Positions 27,010 through 36,369 are shown, numbered from the stretch's first letter. The stretch: 64,000 nt of DNA from Candidatus Borrarchaeum weybense (GCA_019057385.1 JAHQJS010000006.1:248001-312000); one strand, 5' to 3'. The notes: generated by a model from the sequence alone, not told the origin. A program made the numbers and translations.

Positions 27010-27639
27010 TCACTTTTTATGATGTTTCCCAAAAAAATTGATAGAAATGTCTTGAATGATCTCCTGTGATTTTTGTATAGACTGAGTTGTATCAATAACT
27101 GAGTATTCTTCTTCTTTCGCCCTTTCAAGGAAATTATCACGTACTTTGCTAAGAAACTCTCTATTTTCAAATGATTCTAGTTTTTCTCTTCTATTTAGGC
27201 GCGCCATAGCATCCTTTGGACTTATATCAAGGATAAAAGTAATGTCGGGCCAAACTATGCCTTTGTTAATAGCCTTGATCCACTCTCTTGTTAATTCTTG
27301 CGCGGATTGATATGCTAATGAAGATTCAATATATCGAGTTGTAATTACGATTTGTCCTTGTTTAAGGGCGGGCTCTATAACTTCCTTCACATGTTGTATT
27401 CTATCTGCAGCAAATAATAGTGCAAACATCTCAGGCTGCTTAATTTCGAACTTGTCTTGCAATGCTTCTTTTATTAAGCGGCCAACGGCACCCTTAGTAG
27501 GTTCTCTAGTAAGAATTACACTAAATCCTTGTTCAACCAAAAACTCATATAGAAGTCTACTATGAGTAGACGTTCCAGAACCGTCGATTCCTTCAAATGC
27601 GATCAGAAAACCTCTCTGATTTGATTGTGGGTTCGTCAT
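27010..27639 (-). CDS. tmk: Thymidylate kinase
   Basis: 209 residues. It has IAFEGIDGSGTSTHSRLLYEFL, the DRX-like ILTREPTKGAVGRLIKE, LLFAADRIQHVKEVIEPAL and TRYIESSLAYQSAQ, all typical of dTMP kinase, which phosphorylates dTMP for DNA synthesis. The P-loop reads GIDGSGTST, so threonine stands where the Walker lysine is expected. Similar variants exist in some TMKs, but it is worth noting. The gene is followed on the same strand by the GC-rich island region. Confidence 0.88.
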   Translation of the reverse strand: MTNPQSNQRGFLIAFEGIDGSGTSTHSRLLYEFLVEQGFSVILTREPTKGAVGRLIKEALQDKFEIKQPEMFALLFAADRIQHVKEVIEPALKQGQIVITTRYIESSLAYQSAQELTREWIKAINKGIVWPDITFILDISPKDAMARLNRREKLESFENREFLSKVRDNFLERAKEEEYSVIDTTQSIQKSQEIIQDISINFFGKHHKK

Positions 27640-27679
27640 GTGTTCACCTATAAAAGAAATTATAAGATTTCAGAGAATA

Positions 27680-27935
27680 TGGTGCTCCGGCCGGGATTTT
27701 CAGGGTAGACAGACGTCAAGTCCCATTCGAACCCGGGTTTTGGGCGTGCTGTAATCAATGATATTTGATGAATACACGGTTCCCCCGATTGATCGGTTGA
27801 TCGAATGTCCAGGGGTTTCTCCCAATTCTGCACAGAGTACAAAGAAGAGTCGAGAGCCCCAGATGCTTTCGACTTAGAATTTGTTTATTTAGAACCGTTT
27901 ATGCCTTCTAAATGGCCGGACTACACCACCGGAGC
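27680..27935 (-). tRNA. tRNA-Glu(CTC) with multiple intron-like insertions, CCA encoded
   Basis: The minus strand reads GCTCCGGTGGTGTAGTCCGGCCA at the 5' end and CCGGAGC-ACCA at the 3' end, a perfect 7-bp acceptor stem with encoded CCA. The exon pieces spell archaeal tRNA-Glu. They are the D arm, CATCTGGGGCTCTCG (anticodon CTC), and CCCGGGTTCGAAT plus TCCCGG. Insertions interrupt it. About 45 nt sit in the D loop with an internal TTTAGAA/TTCTAAA stem. About 34 nt sit at 37/38, with CTCT/GGAG and GGGG/CCCC helices and 3-nt bulges fitting a bulge-helix-bulge. About 70 nt fall around the variable region, and about 29 nt lie in the T loop. Exact splice sites are inferred. Confidence 0.82.
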
Positions 27936-28059
27936 ATATTTTATTTATTACTCATTTCTTGCCTAAGCAGTATAGTGCTAATTTACTCTTTCAGATGCTT
28001 TAAATAACTTATGTTTCCCAGAGAGTTGAGTGATTTCTCAAATATTATGCTTCCCTAAT

Positions 28060-28356
28060 CTACAAGTAAGCTGGTAGATAAAAAAGAACAAAGCTAATGA
28101 TCATTAGGATAATAGCAAGTACTATTGCAATTATGAGGAATTTCTTATCGGATCCAAAAATTATGGGAATTGGGCCAATAAGGACTACGCCTCCTCCGCC
28201 AACTTTAGTTTTCGTTTTCTTTCGCCTTTCTTCGTCGTCTTTTTCAGGTTCTTCTCTCTTTTCCTTGATAATGTTCCAAAAAACCTCAAGAAATATGAAG
28301 ATGCTGCCGATAATGATTAAAATTATTCCAAGAGGTATTAAAAAGTTCCACTGCAT
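28060..28356 (-). CDS. DUF131 membrane protein
   Basis: 98 residues. Two hydrophobic helices flank the charged segment KREEPEKDDEERRKK and the signature VGGGGVVLIGPIPIIFGSD of the archaeal DUF131 family (TIGR00304). It lacks the zinc ribbon found on the paralogue at 15.6 kb. Function unknown. It ends a same-strand pair with the MoaD-like gene, 31 bp apart. Confidence 0.8.
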   Translation of the reverse strand: MQWNFLIPLGIILIIIGSIFIFLEVFWNIIKEKREEPEKDDEERRKKTKTKVGGGGVVLIGPIPIIFGSDKKFLIIAIVLAIILMIISFVLFYLPAYL

Positions 28357-28387
28357 AATTTCACCAAAGTATCAAGAAATCTCAATC

Positions 28388-28687
28388 TCATAATTCGTGA
28401 TTGCCACCATGTATTATAGGCAAAATTGTTATGATATCATTATTTGAAAGTTTAGTATGTTCATCTTCAAAAAGTGAAATGTCTGCATCGTTCAGTAATA
28501 TGAATAATGAGGGGTAAAGCTCTGAAAGAGACTGATTGAACTTTTCTTTGAATTGTTGGTCAAAATCATTTGAGAGTGAATCCAAAAGATCTTGTATTGT
28601 AGAATCATCTGGCAAATTTATCTGAAATGGGTTTCCCATGATCTCTTTTAGTGAACCCATTACCCTAATCCGTACATTGATTCCCAT
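28388..28687 (-). CDS. MoaD/ThiS-like small ubiquitin-fold protein
   Basis: 99 residues with a beta-grasp pattern: MGINVRIRVMGSLKEIMG, INLPDDSTIQDLLDSL, a middle insertion, LFILLNDADIS, and NDIITILPIIHGG. MoaD family members carry sulfur on a C-terminal Gly-Gly for molybdopterin or tRNA thiolation, or act as SAMP protein modifiers. Here the GG is not terminal: NHEL follows, so the thiocarboxylate could form only after removal of four residues. The preceding start has no strong SD. No moaE is nearby. Confidence 0.78.
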   Translation of the reverse strand: MGINVRIRVMGSLKEIMGNPFQINLPDDSTIQDLLDSLSNDFDQQFKEKFNQSLSELYPSLFILLNDADISLFEDEHTKLSNNDIITILPIIHGGNHEL

Positions 28688-28964
28688 GGTTTCTCACTCT
28701 CATTGTCTATGAATTTAGTCTTAGAATTAAAACTTTTCGTCAGAAAAGCATTCTTTTAACATTTGCATGAGAGGCTCTTCACCTTATTTTCACCTTATTC
28801 TGGTTTCAAAGACACGTTCTTTTTAAAATGTTTAAGAAAAGTAAGTATATTCTCAAAAGAACGGAATATATCCCATAATTTTTTAAAAGGAGTCCATCAA
28901 AGTATATTTCAAATTTTAATTTTGTCGAATTAAGTTATGATTTCAAACAATGTGAGGGAAAATT

Positions 28965-29189
28965 ATGGCCGCAACCGATTTACCCTTGGCTCCTTTAGAA
29001 AGGTTAGTGCGTAGAGCAAAAGCAGATAGAGTAAGCATGACTGCTGCAGAAGCTTTGCGAGACGTTTTGAATGAAATTGGTCTTGAAATCAGTTCTCGTG
29101 CTGTAGAGCTTGCAACTCATGCAGGAAGAAAGACGGTTACAGGTGAGGACATTCGATTGGCATATAATCAATGGAAGAAACGCTGGTAA
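28965..29189 (+). CDS. Archaeal histone
   Basis: 74 residues forming one histone fold: LPLAPLERLVRRAKADRVSMTAAEALRDVLNEIGLEISSRAVELATHAGRKTVTGEDIRLAYNQ. The DNA-contacting arginines and the K-T-V-T-x-x-D-I loop are kept. Slightly longer than HMf-type histones by a few residues at each end. The ATG follows GAGGGAAAATT. A TATA-like ttttttaaaag lies near 28880. Single gene with ~210 bp of empty sequence after it. Confidence 0.95.
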   Translation: MAATDLPLAPLERLVRRAKADRVSMTAAEALRDVLNEIGLEISSRAVELATHAGRKTVTGEDIRLAYNQWKKRW

Positions 29190-29400
29190 ACCTGTAGAGT
29201 TAGTATGCCCATCAGAATCTCTTATCTTTTTTTCAATGTAGTGATCAAATTATTACTCAAAGATAATTTCGAAAAAGACTGTTGCTTTTTGGCTGGAATA
29301 ATTTGGAGGGCGAAATCCCTTTATATTATACTCTATTGAAAGGAATTAAATTCAATAAATTAACTTCTTGACTAACTACTTCGAAAACAAAGTGAGTTGA

Positions 29401-31371
29401 ATGCAAGTAGACATATATCAGCCCGTTACAGTTTTTTCCCTCTTTACATTTTCCTTGCTTTTTTACGTAGTGATGATCGCTATGGGAGGACTTGTTTTAT
29501 GGTTTTTTTCTCATTTTGAAAGCCGTATTCAGCGCTTTGATCTGATTGAAAAAATGGTACTTTGTGTAGCTATAAGTTCGACGTTTATACCTCTGATGGT
29601 CTTTGTTTTAACGCCTTTCTCTGGGTTCAATTATCTCACAACAATTTGCATTATGCTTTTTATTCTCGCAATAGCAGGATTCATTGCTTTAAAAAACAAA
29701 CACAAACTGAAGGAGTATATAGTTGAACTTAGGTCAATTCCTCCAATAATCGTAATTACTCTCGCAGTTTCGTTTGGTATTCGATTGTTTCCAACTCTAG
29801 GATTATATGTTTACCCCGGCAACGATGCAAAATTTCATACGCTTTACGCCTATTTAATTATCAGAAATCGAGGATACCCAGTCACATTCGCTCCATTTTA
29901 TCCAGTGGCAGTAACTTATAATTTAGGACTACATGCAGTAGCAGTCTTCTTTTTCTACCTTTTACCTTTTCCAATTGAACAAATCCTCATGTTACTTACA
30001 AATACCTACAATTTCTTATTTCCTATTTCTATGTACTCCTTAGGAAGCAAACTTTTTGATGATAAAAGAATTGCCGCAAATATGTGTTTCTTAAGCGGTG
30101 TGGTTACTCATGTCCCCATGATTTTTTTTAATTGGGGTGGAAATAGTTACATCTTCGGATTTTTCTTGATTCCTCTGTTTATTTCGGTTGCTGTACAAAT
30201 GATAAAAGAAAATAAATTCTCTCTAGTATTATCTATACTTTTAGTAATACTTACAGTTGGTCTCATTTACGCACATTATCTGCCATTCTTTATAGCGATC
30301 TGTGGGTTGGTTTCAGTAAATTTTTCACATTTTTTTAAAAGAAATGTTAAATCATTTCTGAACGCTCTTCTTTCTGTCTTTTTTGGCTTATTGATATCAT
30401 TTCCTCGAATATTGCTAAGTATTTCTGCTACTGAGGGCAGAGAAAGTTTTTTTATTGAAACAATGATTAAATGGTGGGCAAAGACACAAATTTTTGATCT
30501 CAGGTATTTTACATCACTTTCTGGGCTTGAAAAGGTCTTTGTAAGGTTGGTTATAAAAGATTTCGGTGGGAGTATTCCGCTTATAGCATTTATAGGATTA
30601 CTCTTCTTCTTATCAAGATTCAACAGAACCAATTCAAAAAATAATTCCATAATCAGTATATTCGTATGGAGTGCCATATTATTTCTTATTACAGCAAATG
30701 GACCGATAGGTCTTTATTTCTTAGAATTTCCATACTGGTACATATTTGATCCAACGTATATCAGACCTGGTTTAACTTTGCCTCTAGTATCAATGGCTGG
30801 ATTTGGATTCACTAATCTATCAAACTGGGCTGGTTCAATTGGAGATCTTAAATATTTCAAAAAACTTACTCCAACGCAAATATTTCAAAAGGTTTTTTTT
30901 GTATTTATTTTAATTGCCGTTACTATTGAGTCCCTTTTGCTTTTTAATTACATGGTGGGGAATTACGAGGACTCAGCAGTAACAACGGCAGACTATCAAG
31001 CCTTTATATGGATTCAAAACAATACCGATGAAAACGCAACATTTTTTGTTACATCAGCAGATGCTGGAGAATGGATTGTAGCTATCGCGCATCGAAGGAC
31101 TTATTCAATGGCTAAAAGTAACGGGGACAATTTGGTTTCTGAAGAATATGTAACAAAAGTTAATCAATTGAAGCAGCGATTAAAGGAAAACCCTGAGTCT
31201 GAAGAGACATTTTCACTTCTCAAATACTTCAGTATTGATTATATCTACATCGGAAAGAAAGCAATCTATGATTTCCAGCGATTAGATCCTAATTTATTCT
31301 TAGGCAGCAGAAATTATGAGCCAGTTTATTCTGATGGAGATATTTGGATTTTTAAAATCATTTATGGGTAA
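29401..31371 (+). CDS. GT-C-like polytopic membrane protein
   Basis: 656 residues with about 12-13 TM helices. The first long outside loop reads YPGNDAKFHTLYAYLIIRNRGYPVTFAPF, carrying the acidic residue in loop 1 expected of GT-C glycosyltransferases. After the last TM a ~110-residue soluble end (WIQNNTDENATFFVTSADAGEWI) resembles the periplasmic end of Stt3/YfhO-like enzymes. It probably transfers a sugar from a polyprenyl carrier outside the membrane. The substrate is unknown. The ATG directly follows GTGAGTTGA, a weak SD. Confidence 0.65.
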   Translation: MQVDIYQPVTVFSLFTFSLLFYVVMIAMGGLVLWFFSHFESRIQRFDLIEKMVLCVAISSTFIPLMVFVLTPFSGFNYLTTICIMLFILAIAGFIALKNKHKLKEYIVELRSIPPIIVITLAVSFGIRLFPTLGLYVYPGNDAKFHTLYAYLIIRNRGYPVTFAPFYPVAVTYNLGLHAVAVFFFYLLPFPIEQILMLLTNTYNFLFPISMYSLGSKLFDDKRIAANMCFLSGVVTHVPMIFFNWGGNSYIFGFFLIPLFISVAVQMIKENKFSLVLSILLVILTVGLIYAHYLPFFIAICGLVSVNFSHFFKRNVKSFLNALLSVFFGLLISFPRILLSISATEGRESFFIETMIKWWAKTQIFDLRYFTSLSGLEKVFVRLVIKDFGGSIPLIAFIGLLFFLSRFNRTNSKNNSIISIFVWSAILFLITANGPIGLYFLEFPYWYIFDPTYIRPGLTLPLVSMAGFGFTNLSNWAGSIGDLKYFKKLTPTQIFQKVFFVFILIAVTIESLLLFNYMVGNYEDSAVTTADYQAFIWIQNNTDENATFFVTSADAGEWIVAIAHRRTYSMAKSNGDNLVSEEYVTKVNQLKQRLKENPESEETFSLLKYFSIDYIYIGKKAIYDFQRLDPNLFLGSRNYEPVYSDGDIWIFKIIYG

Positions 31372-31411
31372 AACCATATGAAATATTGATTGACGAAAAT
31401 ATCTCATAATA

Positions 31412-32149
31412 ATGATTCTTATGAATAAATTACATTCTAAAGAAAAATCCAAAATAAGAGTAGAAATCTGGGATTTGATGGAAAAACGTGGAATTGCCAG
31501 GTTTCCAAGACCTGTTTTTAATAGGATCCCCAATTTTGTTGGTTCTGAGGATGCTGCACAACGTCTTGTAGAAATAAAGGAATACAAAAATGCGCAAACA
31601 ATATTTTGTAATCCTGATTCCCCTCAAAGACCTGTTAGAGAACACATCTTAAGAGATGGGAAAATTCTGATAATGGCACCACCCCGATTAAAGGAAAAAG
31701 GGTTTTTAGTTTTAAGTAAAAAGACAGTTCGCACCGACAAGATCAGAAGGGCGTCTACAATAAAGGGTGCATTTCAATTTGGGAGTATTGTAAAGCCAAA
31801 TAAAATCGAAAAAATAGATCTAAAGATAGCGGGATCTGTAGCTGTTGATATAAAAGGTGGCCGTGTCGGAAAAGGCGGTGGGTATTCAGATTTAGAGTTT
31901 GGCATTTTGACAGCATATGATTTGATTGACAAAACTACGCGGGTGTTGACTACAGTCCATGAAGTGCAACTAGTTGAAAATATACCTATGACTGAGCATG
32001 ATGTTTCACTAGACATTGTTATAACACCAAATAGCGTTATTTATACAAACACTACCTATCAGAAACCTCAAGGAATATTGTGGGAGTTACTATCAGATTT
32101 AAGAATTAGTTCAATTCCAATGTTAGAAGAATTAAAAAGTCGATTATAA
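31412..32149 (+). CDS. 5-formyltetrahydrofolate cyclo-ligase-like protein (MTHFS family)
   Basis: 245 residues. An ATG four codons in is the likelier start (MNKLHSKEKSKIRVEIW). Family marks are SPQRPVREHILRDGKILIMAPP and the phosphate-binding loop GGRVGKGGGYSDLEFGIL, corresponding to the GxGxGYYD motif. It is longer than bacterial MTHFS and belongs to the archaeal/MTHFSD-like branch, whose substrate is unknown. It fits a host with reduced-pterin C1 metabolism. It lies 14 bp upstream of EF-2 and is probably co-transcribed with it. Confidence 0.75.
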   Translation: MILMNKLHSKEKSKIRVEIWDLMEKRGIARFPRPVFNRIPNFVGSEDAAQRLVEIKEYKNAQTIFCNPDSPQRPVREHILRDGKILIMAPPRLKEKGFLVLSKKTVRTDKIRRASTIKGAFQFGSIVKPNKIEKIDLKIAGSVAVDIKGGRVGKGGGYSDLEFGILTAYDLIDKTTRVLTTVHEVQLVENIPMTEHDVSLDIVITPNSVIYTNTTYQKPQGILWELLSDLRISSIPMLEELKSRL

Positions 32150-32163
32150 CTGAGGTCTTCGTC

Positions 32164-34347
32164 TTGAGTGCAAAATTAGTTCCAGAGCTTCTTAAAATAA
32201 TGAAAACCAAAAAACAAATTCGGAATATTGGAATTATTGCACATATCGATCACGGAAAAACAACACTTGCAGATTCATTTCTGGCGAATTCAGGCTTATT
32301 ATCTCCGTCAATAGTTGGCAAAGCCCGTGCGCTGGATTATCTAGATGAAGAACAATTGAGAGGAATCACGATTAAGAGTGCAACAATATCCTTACTCCAT
32401 TCTAAAGATGAAAAAGAATTTGTTATCAATTTGGTAGACACGCCGGGACATGTAGACTTTTCTGGAAAAGTGAATCGTGCTCTTAGGGCTATTGATGGAG
32501 CAATTGTGGTTGTTGATGCAGTTGAAGAGGTAATGGTACAAACAGAGACCGTGACAAGACAGGCGCTACAGGAACGTGTAAAGCCTGTTTTGTTTATCAA
32601 CAAAGTTGATCGGCTGATTAATGAAATAAAATTAACTCCCGAAGAAATACAGGAGAAATTAAAGCGTATTGTCCAAGAGTTCAACACCTTAATTGAATTA
32701 TATGCGGAAGAAGAGTACAAGGACAACTGGAAGGTAAATGTTGCTAGTGGAACAGTAGTTTTTGGCTCTGCTCTCCATCGTTGGGCTCTTTCAAGTGCTA
32801 TTACTATGAAAAAAGGAGTAAAGTTCGCTCAAATTTTAGAAGGATACAAAGAAAACAAAATAGAGGAGTTAGCTGAAACGATACCTGTTCAAGAGGCAGT
32901 CTTAGATATGGTGATTGATCATTTACCGAATCCAAAGCAAGCACAATCTTATAGAATCCCACGTATATGGCAAGGTGATTTAACTAGCAACGCAGGCATA
33001 TCAATGCTTAACTGTGATGAGAACGGACCTTTAGTGATTTGTGTTCATAAAATTATACAAGATCCTCATGCAGGAAGAATCGCTACGGGAAGAATTTTTT
33101 CCGGTACAGTTCATGTAGGCGATCGTGTACATCCAATTTTGGCAAACGAAAACAATCGAATAACACAAGTAAGTATGTTTATGGGAGCGCAAAGAAAAAT
33201 TGTAGAAGAACTAAGGGCGGGTAACATTGTTGCACTTGCAGGAGTAGGGAATGTAAGAACTGGTGAAACAATTACAAATCAAGATTATATTGATCAGATT
33301 ACACCTTTTGAAGGCATCTCTTATGTTTCTGAACCTGTTATGACCGTAGCAATAGAACCCACACTGACTAGACAACTCCCGGACTTAGCAGAGATCATTG
33401 AAAGACTGGCGATTCAGGATCCTAATTTGGTTAGTACTGTTAATCAAGAAACAGGCGAGGTGCTTCTTTCAGGGATTGGAGAACTTCACCTTGAAATTGC
33501 TGTAAAAGATATCGAAAAAGAAGGCGTTAAGGTGATTACTTCAAAACCTCTCATAGTATATCGCGAAACAATATCCCAAAGCACTCCTGTCTTAGCAAAT
33601 AGTGATGAAAATGGATTCAATAGCATTCAATTGGTCGCAGAGCCCTTAGACGAAAAAAGTATTAGTTTAATAGCAGATAAGGAGATAACAGAAAAAACAG
33701 ATCAAAGAAGAATAATTAAAACCCTTATTGAGAAAGCCAAATGGCCTAAAAATGAGGCACGCTCAATACTCTATTTGGACAATTTTGCAAACATTTTAGT
33801 TAACGAAACCTCAAGAGTTCCTTTTTTTTCGGAAGCTAAGGATATTATCATTGCAAGTTTTAAACAAGCTATGCAAGCAGGCCCCTTAGCACAAGAGCAT
33901 ATACGGGGCGTCAAAGTAACGATTAAAGAGTTAGAACTTAGTTTAACCGCTGAACATCGTAGCCCTTCAAATATTGTCCCAATGATGACATATGCAATTT
34001 TTAATGTAATTTTAAAGGGTAATCCTGTCTTATTGGAGCCGCTTTACAAAATTCAGGTAAGAATTCCATCTGAATTCATCGGAAAGGTTACAAGTGTGCT
34101 GAACAGAAGAAGAGGTAAAATATCTGATAGTTCTCAAAAGGGTCATATTGTAACAATCACTGGCACAATTCCAGTAGCAACAACATTAAACCTAACAACT
34201 GAATTACGTGCTGAAACTTCCGGATATGCGTTTTTTCAAACAGTTTTCTTGAATCAGTGGAGTCCCTTAAGCCCGAAAGTTTCACAGGAAGTTATTCACG
34301 AGATACGTTCACGTAGAGGATTACGAGGTTTGCCCAATATTGATTAA
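32164..34347 (+). CDS. fusA: Translation elongation factor EF-2
   Basis: 727 residues from a TTG start, full length. The GTPase domain shows IAHIDHGKTTLADSF, RGITIKSA, LVDTPGHVDFSGKV and LFINKVDRLI; domains II-V follow in order. The usual VEGVM reads VEEVM. In the domain IV tip the diphthamide loop reads AEHRSPSNIVPMM instead of the archaeal DAIHRGPAQVIP type, though the His-Arg pair is retained. It drives ribosomal translocation if it is the main EF-2. Asgard archaea and Korarchaeota are known to carry an EF-2 paralogue with an altered loop, so this could be that paralogue. Co-transcribed with the MTHFS-like gene. Confidence 0.92.
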   Translation: MSAKLVPELLKIMKTKKQIRNIGIIAHIDHGKTTLADSFLANSGLLSPSIVGKARALDYLDEEQLRGITIKSATISLLHSKDEKEFVINLVDTPGHVDFSGKVNRALRAIDGAIVVVDAVEEVMVQTETVTRQALQERVKPVLFINKVDRLINEIKLTPEEIQEKLKRIVQEFNTLIELYAEEEYKDNWKVNVASGTVVFGSALHRWALSSAITMKKGVKFAQILEGYKENKIEELAETIPVQEAVLDMVIDHLPNPKQAQSYRIPRIWQGDLTSNAGISMLNCDENGPLVICVHKIIQDPHAGRIATGRIFSGTVHVGDRVHPILANENNRITQVSMFMGAQRKIVEELRAGNIVALAGVGNVRTGETITNQDYIDQITPFEGISYVSEPVMTVAIEPTLTRQLPDLAEIIERLAIQDPNLVSTVNQETGEVLLSGIGELHLEIAVKDIEKEGVKVITSKPLIVYRETISQSTPVLANSDENGFNSIQLVAEPLDEKSISLIADKEITEKTDQRRIIKTLIEKAKWPKNEARSILYLDNFANILVNETSRVPFFSEAKDIIIASFKQAMQAGPLAQEHIRGVKVTIKELELSLTAEHRSPSNIVPMMTYAIFNVILKGNPVLLEPLYKIQVRIPSEFIGKVTSVLNRRRGKISDSSQKGHIVTITGTIPVATTLNLTTELRAETSGYAFFQTVFLNQWSPLSPKVSQEVIHEIRSRRGLRGLPNID

Positions 34348-34399
34348 AAACAACTATTGACTTTTGGATTGAAATAATTCCGTAGGATCTAATTTTACC

Positions 34400-36127
34400 T
34401 CATTTATGAGCGAACCACACTACCAATTCAGATCCAATTTGATCCACACGTCCAAATCCTACTCTTTCAAATTGGATGATATCGCCTATTTTAAGGGTTC
34501 TTGTAGCAGGCTCACTAAATCCATTTCTTACGGATCCGTCTGACATCAACAATCTTGTTTTCACTAAATCTCTAGAGATAGGTAGCCAATGAATTATTTT
34601 CTTTTTCTTTTTCAATACAATTTCAACTTCCCGACTGTGAAAGACTGCTTGAAGACTATCAACTTTTTCGACTACGATGTTAAATAAATCCTTTAACCTG
34701 ACTAGTTCTTGTTCAATAAATCGTTGTGCATCAGTCTTAGCAACATAAAGATTTGCTTTATTTTTCACTACAAATACTTTGAGTTCTCTGTTTCCTCTTT
34801 CTGGAAATTCGGGATGCAGAGGTATCTGAGCTATTTTAGTTAATTGAGGTACTTTTTCAATTACTAGTTCAACAGGATCTTCCACAAAGAAGTACCGATT
34901 CGCAATAGGATCAATTAATTTCCTATTGAAAGAGTCCAATGTCTCCATGCCGATACGAATGTCCGTTTTGCTCAGACCGCTTGCAATAGCTAACTCTTTA
35001 AAAGCTTCTGGCTGGAACCCTCGGCGAAGAAATGCTCGAATCGTTGGCAAACGTATGTCATCCCACCCCGAAATTTTCCCTTCTTTTAGCCACTGTCGGA
35101 TTTGCCGCTTGTGGATCTTTCCCCAAGGATCTGGCAGGTAGACCATACCGAACTGCGTTGATTCTGGTGGTGTCCAACCGAATGATGCATAGATTTCAGC
35201 TTGAATGCTCGCATTATGCTGGTGCTCTTTAGCTCTGAAAACATGGCTTATGTTGGAATAGTGATCTTCAATAGTACACGCATAATTATATAGTGGATAA
35301 ACTCTATACTTAGTGCTAGTCCGTGGGTGTGGTGTATCAATTATTCTCAGAAGGGGTGGGTCGCGCAAAACAGGATTTTTGTGATCCATAAGTGTTTTTA
35401 ATCGAACAACAGCGTCTCCCTCAGCGAAGAAGCCGTCAAGCATTTTCGTCCATCTTTCGAGATTTTCACCTCTACTCAGCGATCTATGAGGACAATTTCG
35501 CCTTTCCATTTTGTACTTTTTAAACTCCTCTTGCGTACACGTATCTACATACGCCTTTCCATCTTTAATTAAGTCTGCTGCTTTTTCGAGATAAAGATCA
35601 AAATGATCAGATTCATATACAATCTCGTCCCATTGAATTTCAACTGCTTTTAAATCCTCTAAGATCCAGTTATAGAATTTTTGATCAACACGCTTGGGGT
35701 CAGTATCTTCAAATCGCAAAACAAACTTACCATCGTACATCTTAGCATAAAGATAACTAAGTGAAAGCGCTCTTAATAGATGGCTAATATGTAATGCACC
35801 ACTTGGTGCTGGAGCAAATCGTGTAGCTATTTGCTCATATTTATCAACATTAGGTAATGGCGGAAGTTTACCTTCCTCTTTTTTTTCTTCTTTAACTTCA
35901 AGGAGTTCTGGAAAGTCTCTCTCTACTTCTCTTATTTGATCGTCTAGTGAAAGATTGTTTATATCTGTAATTACGAACATGAAGACGTCCTCGATCTCCT
36001 TATGTTCTTTTGTCAATTCTGGGTGTTCTGAGAATAGAGTTGACATCGCGGGTCTGAGTTGTGCATGTCCCTCATGTTTTATTGCATTAAGGAGAATATA
36101 TTTTCTAGCTAGTTTCTGATAGTCCAT
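34400..36127 (-). CDS. gltX: Glutamyl-tRNA synthetase, archaeal type
   Basis: 575 residues with the archaeal/eukaryotic-type organisation: a helical N-terminus of ~100, the class I catalytic core with RFAPAPSGALHISHLL (HIGH equivalent) and FEDTDPKR, and a beta-barrel C-terminus. The expected KMSKS-type loop before EGKISGWDDIRLPTIRAFLRRG reads GKIHKRQIRQWL, a divergent form. It charges tRNA-Glu, and tRNA-Gln where amidation is used. It is convergent with EF-2. Confidence 0.93.
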   Translation of the reverse strand: MDYQKLARKYILLNAIKHEGHAQLRPAMSTLFSEHPELTKEHKEIEDVFMFVITDINNLSLDDQIREVERDFPELLEVKEEKKEEGKLPPLPNVDKYEQIATRFAPAPSGALHISHLLRALSLSYLYAKMYDGKFVLRFEDTDPKRVDQKFYNWILEDLKAVEIQWDEIVYESDHFDLYLEKAADLIKDGKAYVDTCTQEEFKKYKMERRNCPHRSLSRGENLERWTKMLDGFFAEGDAVVRLKTLMDHKNPVLRDPPLLRIIDTPHPRTSTKYRVYPLYNYACTIEDHYSNISHVFRAKEHQHNASIQAEIYASFGWTPPESTQFGMVYLPDPWGKIHKRQIRQWLKEGKISGWDDIRLPTIRAFLRRGFQPEAFKELAIASGLSKTDIRIGMETLDSFNRKLIDPIANRYFFVEDPVELVIEKVPQLTKIAQIPLHPEFPERGNRELKVFVVKNKANLYVAKTDAQRFIEQELVRLKDLFNIVVEKVDSLQAVFHSREVEIVLKKKKKIIHWLPISRDLVKTRLLMSDGSVRNGFSEPATRTLKIGDIIQFERVGFGRVDQIGSELVVWFAHK

Positions 36128-36369
36128 TATAATTCCTTCTAAAACTTGTTTATTTTTAGCGTAGTCTAATTGCAGTTTCTTGGGTGGCTACCAGTTGACG
36201 TTTTTGTTAACAAATGTATCGTTTTGTCGACATATATTTTATAGTGGAGACTGATGAGTTGAGTTCACAGCATACTGCTAACAGCAACGCTGCCTTTTTA
36301 TAACCGCTTCCTAGAGTAAATATGCCAGTAACTGAATGGCCTCACACACCATTCCCATCATCCTAGGGG

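Noticed and set aside
27660-27842. 60-codon minus-strand ORF over the tRNA-Glu region
   Set aside because: It lies almost entirely inside the tRNA-Glu exons and introns; translation is not protein-like.
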